Source: Bacteroidota bacterium
Lineage (GTDB): Bacteria; Bacteroidota; Bacteroidia; Bacteroidales; Prolixibacteraceae
Direction of reading: 5' to 3'
Assembly: GCA_023488865.1 (NCBI GenBank)
Contig: JAMDDG010000315.1
Location: forward strand, 3,981 to 11,169
Length of the DNA: 7,189 bases
The position numbers and the translations under genes were made by a program. Numbering within the stretch: position 1 is the stretch's first letter; every line of letters begins with the position of its first letter. Below, in pieces: positions 4,281 to 7,189 of this stretch. Below the pieces are notes generated by a model that made no database searches, was not told where the DNA came from, and saw only the letters and a list, made by a program, of their open reading frames with translations.

Positions 4281-5336
4281 TTTCTTTTTGATCAGATACT
4301 TTGCCAAAAAATCACTCATTGGAACCGGGTCATGGGTTTGGGCCCACCGGGTGGTGAGGATATATTGCTCTTTCAGGTCCTCAAAATTGAACAACCTAAA
4401 ACTGGCGTTAAAATCGGGAATCCAGATAAAGGTGTGCGGAACCAGTTCCGGCGCCTCCTTCGCGAAGAGTTCCAGTTTTTTCACAAACCCTTTGTGGAGG
4501 ACGGCATCAAAAGAAAAGCCCAGTTTGTCAAACAATCCTTTGTCATTAATCCCGATCTCTCTCAACTCCTCGCTGAATTCCGGGATACTATCGCTCATCC
4601 TGCTTATGACATATATCCTTTCGACCCCGGCTCCCCTGTATTTCTCAAATTCCAAAAGCGCATGATAGGGCACCTGGTCTTCACCGACACCTCCGTCAAC
4701 AAATTCATAATCGGGTATGGTTGTCACATTTCTGATCCTGACCGGTGGAAAAACAAGGGGAAAAGCCGAGGAGGCCATCATAATATCGACCAGGCTCAAG
4801 GTGGTATCGGATTCCTGGTTGATCTTCCGGCTACACATCCTGTAAACCTTTTTTTTGAGATCCAGATCTTTCAGGTGAGTGAAGGAAATCCCGGTAGGAA
4901 TAGGAAGGTCTCCAATTTGGTGATAGCCCAACTTATCTTCAACCAGTTTTTTGTAAAGTTTCCTCGCAGGGGATGTGTTAACGGGCAATTTTTTTTCTTC
5001 CTGTATAAATATATCGCTGTTTTTAAGGTTATAAAGAATGTTTTTATAATCAAACCAGCTCATTTTTCCGCTTAAGATCCCGTTAAGCATCACGGAATTT
5101 AGGGCGCCTGAACTTACACCCGAAATAAATACCAGGTTTTTCAACATTCCCCTTTTGTCTAATTCCTCCAGCAAGGCGGCTTCCTGAGGTATTCGGGCGG
5201 CCGCTCCGGTCATAATAACCGCAACGCCGTTTCTCGGTTTGGGAAAATACGTTTTTTGAACAGGCCGATCATGCTGATTTTGAATGGACAGGAATAAAGC
5301 CAAACCGAGAAGTAAGGAAAGTGTGACTGTTTTCAT
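4278..5336 (-). CDS. Patatin-like phospholipase, exported
   Basis: A 352-residue predicted lipid acyl hydrolase. The N-terminus MKTVTLSLLLGLALFLSI is a signal sequence or membrane anchor, so the enzyme should act outside the cytoplasm. There is no lipobox cysteine. The patatin fold follows from about residue 37: GVAVIMTGAAARIPQ holds the place of the oxyanion loop, FISGVSSGALNSV carries the GxSxG nucleophile S75, and EFVDGGVGEDQVP carries the DG[GA] motif with D214. S75 and D214 would form the Ser-Asp dyad. ASSAFPLVFPPV (188-199) is the conserved segment seen before the Asp motif in many bacterial patatins. The oxyanion loop is unusual: it reads GAAAR where the family commonly has GGGxRG. The C-terminal 100 residues are less conserved. 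The start is the only ATG giving a full signal sequence. It lies 137 bp downstream of malQ on the same strand but probably has its own promoter. Substrate unknown; phospholipid or lysophospholipid is a family-level guess. Confidence 0.88.
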   Translation of the reverse strand: MKTVTLSLLLGLALFLSIQNQHDRPVQKTYFPKPRNGVAVIMTGAAARIPQEAALLEELDKRGMLKNLVFISGVSSGALNSVMLNGILSGKMSWFDYKNILYNLKNSDIFIQEEKKLPVNTSPARKLYKKLVEDKLGYHQIGDLPIPTGISFTHLKDLDLKKKVYRMCSRKINQESDTTLSLVDIMMASSAFPLVFPPVRIRNVTTIPDYEFVDGGVGEDQVPYHALLEFEKYRGAGVERIYVISRMSDSIPEFSEELREIGINDKGLFDKLGFSFDAVLHKGFVKKLELFAKEAPELVPHTFIWIPDFNASFRLFNFEDLKEQYILTTRWAQTHDPVPMSDFLAKYLIKKK

Positions 5337-5394
5337 TTCCGGCTACTTTTTTTGTCTTGAGAGGATTAAATGCTGTTAAATAATTAGCATAAAA

Positions 5395-5402
5395 CAAAAA
5401 TA
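5395..5402 (-). promoter_or_regulatory. Possible -7 promoter element of the patatin-like gene
   Basis: The minus strand reads TATTTTTG, matching TAnnTTTG, 58 bp before the patatin-like ATG. No TTTG or TTG stands at the normal -33 distance, so this is suggestive only. It would make the gene independent of malQ. Confidence 0.3.
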
Positions 5403-5473
5403 GGACATTGTCATATGCATATTACTTTGTAGTTTCATCGTATTGTATTTAGTCAGGAATAAAGTTAATACAA

Positions 5474-6964
5474 TTATTCGCTTCGTCCGTAAAGCTGTGT
5501 GAGTTTGAGCAACCGGGCTCCATGTTCATTTTTCGGCAGTCCGGTGTCCATCCTCCACGTCCAATTTCCCTTGGTTGTACCGGGTTTGTTCATCCGTGCA
5601 CTGCCGGATAACACTAATATATCCTGCATGGGGATAATGGCCAACTGCGCCACCGACTCCTCTGCCTTCCTGATAAGGTGCCAAGCGTCTAAATCCTCGT
5701 ATCCAAAGTAACGCTGAACTTGTTGCTTCTCCTCTTTTTTAAGCGATTGCAGCCATCCGGTGGCGGTGTTGTTATCGTGCGTGCCGGTATAGGCCACAAA
5801 ATCGGCAGTGTAATTATGGGGCAGATGGGTATTGTCGGCGTTACCTGTGAAAGCAAACTGTAACACTTTCATCCCCGGCAGGGCGTATTTCTTTCTCAAC
5901 CGACCGACTTCTTGGGTAATTAATCCGAGGTCTTCTGCCACTATGGGCAAAGGACCGATTTGTTGCTGTAATAGTTCCAACAACTCATCTCCGTTTGCTT
6001 TCATCCAGCTTCCGTTGACCGCTGTTTTTTCTCCTGCCGGGATAGCCCAGAAAGATTCAAGTCCGCGGAAGTGGTCGATGCGTACCAGATCGAAAAGTTT
6101 CAGATTGAAGTGAATTCGTGCCATCCACCAACCGTAATCCTGTTGTTTCATCTTGTCCCAGTCGAACAAAGGATTGCCCCAAAGTTGTCCGGTTTTGCTG
6201 AAGTAGTCGGGCGGGACGCCTCCCACCAGCGTAGGCTGCTGCTTTTTGTCCAACAAAAAAAGTTCACGGTTGCTCCATACATCTGCACTGTTATATGCCA
6301 CGTAAAGCGGGATGTCGCCAAAGATGGAGATCCCTTTGTCGTTGGCATATTTTTTTAGGGAAAACCATTGTTCAAAAAAGAGGAACTGCAGGAAACGATT
6401 GAACAGGACTGTTTCCCGGTATTGGGCATAACAATCGGACAGCGCGGTTTCTTCGCGCAGTTTCAGGGCTTCGGGCCATTCACTCCAGTCGGCGCCGGGT
6501 AGATTTTTGCGGTAGGCATCGAAAAGCGACCATGTGTAGAGCCACCAACTGCTTTGGTCCCAAAACTGGCGGTAGGCTTGTGAATCGAAACCGCTGGTTG
6601 CAACAAATTTGTCGAATGCCTGTTTGAGTAGCTTCTCCCGGTAGGGAAGCAGTATTTTGAAGTTGATTTTGTCTGTTGGAAATGCGGGTGGATTGGCAAG
6701 CTGTTCGGAGGATAAATAACCTTCTTTGACCAATAGTTCCAAGTCAACTAAGTCGGGGTTTCCCGCGAAAGCGGAATAGGCCTGGTAGGGAGAGTGGCTC
6801 AAATCGGTTGGGCCAAGTGGCAAAATTTGCCATACTTTCTGTCCTGATTCGCTGAGCCAATCAACAAACCGGGAAGCTTCGGCCCCCAGGGAACCAATTC
6901 CAAATTTTCCAGGAAGGGAAGAGGGGTGCAGTAAAATTCCGGAGAGTCGGGTGTTAAATATCAT
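5474..6964 (-). CDS. malQ: 4-alpha-glucanotransferase (amylomaltase, GH77)
   Basis: A complete 496-residue amylomaltase that moves alpha-1,4-glucan segments between maltodextrin chains, releasing glucose, in cytoplasmic maltodextrin and glycogen metabolism. GH77 landmarks appear in order: LSGILLHPSSLPGKFGIGSL (8-27), WQILPLGPT and SPYQAYSAFAGNP (45-70), FGDIPLYVAYNSADVW (215-230), VGGVPPDYFSKTGQLWGNP (247-265), LVRIDHFRGLESFWAIPA (293-310) with nucleophile D297, IVAEDLG (341-347) with acid/base E344, and YTGTHDNNT (392-400) with the third carboxylate D397. The length matches the short bacterial type of about 500 residues; the N-terminal starch-binding extension seen in longer MalQ/DPE2 forms is absent. 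There is no signal peptide. The ATG at 6964-6962 begins right at the conserved N-terminus and is preceded by a plausible promoter. No other maltodextrin gene is in the window. It is notably more GC-rich than the exported-protein gene. Confidence 0.97.
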   Translation of the reverse strand: MIFNTRLSGILLHPSSLPGKFGIGSLGAEASRFVDWLSESGQKVWQILPLGPTDLSHSPYQAYSAFAGNPDLVDLELLVKEGYLSSEQLANPPAFPTDKINFKILLPYREKLLKQAFDKFVATSGFDSQAYRQFWDQSSWWLYTWSLFDAYRKNLPGADWSEWPEALKLREETALSDCYAQYRETVLFNRFLQFLFFEQWFSLKKYANDKGISIFGDIPLYVAYNSADVWSNRELFLLDKKQQPTLVGGVPPDYFSKTGQLWGNPLFDWDKMKQQDYGWWMARIHFNLKLFDLVRIDHFRGLESFWAIPAGEKTAVNGSWMKANGDELLELLQQQIGPLPIVAEDLGLITQEVGRLRKKYALPGMKVLQFAFTGNADNTHLPHNYTADFVAYTGTHDNNTATGWLQSLKKEEKQQVQRYFGYEDLDAWHLIRKAEESVAQLAIIPMQDILVLSGSARMNKPGTTKGNWTWRMDTGLPKNEHGARLLKLTQLYGRSE

Positions 6965-6986
6965 CGAATTTCAAATGTTCTTTGTT

Positions 6987-7014
6987 CAAAAGTAAAAGTA
7001 TTTCTATTTACAAA
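6987..7014 (-). promoter_or_regulatory. Probable malQ promoter
   Basis: On the minus strand TTTG (7014-7011) precedes TACTTTTG (6994-6987), matching the Bacteroidota -33 / -7 pattern, 22 bp before the malQ ATG. The 16-nt gap is somewhat short for the consensus, so the -7 box is the stronger half. Confidence 0.45.
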
Positions 7015-7096
7015 AAAATGTTTGGTGTAGTAACAAATTTTTATGGGCCTCGTAATAGACTTTGAATGTTTATAATCATTCTAAATAATAGATATC

Positions 7097-7189
7097 ATGA
7101 AAAATTTACTATTCATTTTAATTTTACTCGTTATGGAAAGCACTGCATTTGCCCAGTTTAGTCAGGAACCATTGCCATATGCCTTCGAT
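7097..7189 (+). CDS. Exported protein, N-terminus only; probable Fe/Mn superoxide dismutase
   Basis: Only 31 codons lie inside the window. MKNLLFILILLVMESTAFAQ is a typical signal peptide with cleavage after AFA (residue 19). The mature start, QFSQEPLPYAFD, resembles the N-terminus of Fe/Mn superoxide dismutases, where (L)PYxxDALEP introduces the first helix. If correct, this would be an extracytoplasmic enzyme disproportionating superoxide, whereas most bacterial Fe/Mn forms are cytoplasmic. The metal-binding histidines and aspartate lie beyond the window, so the assignment rests on about eight residues. The gene is divergent from malQ, with 132 bp between the two starts. A TAGACTTTG (7056-7064) ahead of it is one base longer than the -7 consensus. 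Exported protein is firm; dismutase is a reasoned guess. Confidence 0.5.
   Translation, partial: MKNLLFILILLVMESTAFAQFSQEPLPYAFD

Noticed and set aside
4332..5075. 247-codon plus-strand open frame
   Set aside because: It is wholly antisense to the patatin-like gene, whose motifs are clear. The translation shows no family features.
5443..5473. TTGTATT / AATACAA inverted repeat after malQ
   Set aside because: Arms of only 7 A/T-rich bases with a 17-nt loop are too weak to call a terminator.
6071..6358. Antisense open frames inside malQ
   Set aside because: They overlap the conserved GH77 core and have no independent support.

Overview
The window looks like chromosomal DNA from a member of the Bacteroidota. 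The evidence is: start regions lacking Shine-Dalgarno sequences and rich in A/T; several upstream elements of the TAnnTTTG type, which is the -7 box of this phylum; a LytS-type sensor kinase paired with a LytTR regulator; and short G/C-rich palindromes scattered between genes. No RNA gene, CRISPR array or transposase gene was found. The genus cannot be fixed from the sequence alone.

Layout. (1) Positions 1-1800, minus strand: a four-helix membrane histidine kinase (685-1800), followed by its probable partner, a LytTR response regulator (599 down to the window edge, C-terminus missing). (2) Positions 1801-2691: a long region without an intact gene. It holds a 14-bp-arm inverted repeat with a third related copy, a truncated minus-strand remnant of a VOC/PhnB-like gene (2218-2358), stop-free stretches that may be decayed coding DNA, and the first copy of a palindromic repeat family. 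(3) Positions 2692-3360, plus strand: an AT-rich gene for an exported protein of unknown function. (4) Positions 3361-3497: a block of consecutive hairpins between convergent genes. (5) Positions 3498-4141, minus strand: a HigB/HigA-type toxin-antitoxin pair, toxin first, with a 4-bp overlap and its own promoter. (6) Positions 4278-5336, minus strand: an exported patatin-like phospholipase. (7) Positions 5474-6964, minus strand: a complete 4-alpha-glucanotransferase (MalQ, GH77). (8) From 7097, plus strand, divergent from malQ: the first 31 codons of an exported protein that is probably an Fe/Mn superoxide dismutase.

Apart from the kinase/regulator pair and the toxin/antitoxin pair, the genes look like separate transcription units rather than one pathway. 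The most unusual feature is the palindromic family with core TCGTTTGCAACGA flanked by C4-5/G4-5 (2582-2602, 3377-3398, 3458-3478, 4239-4267). In all three copies next to a gene 3' end, the asymmetric loop reads in the same direction as the gene it follows. This suggests that the family serves as, or inserts at, transcript ends.
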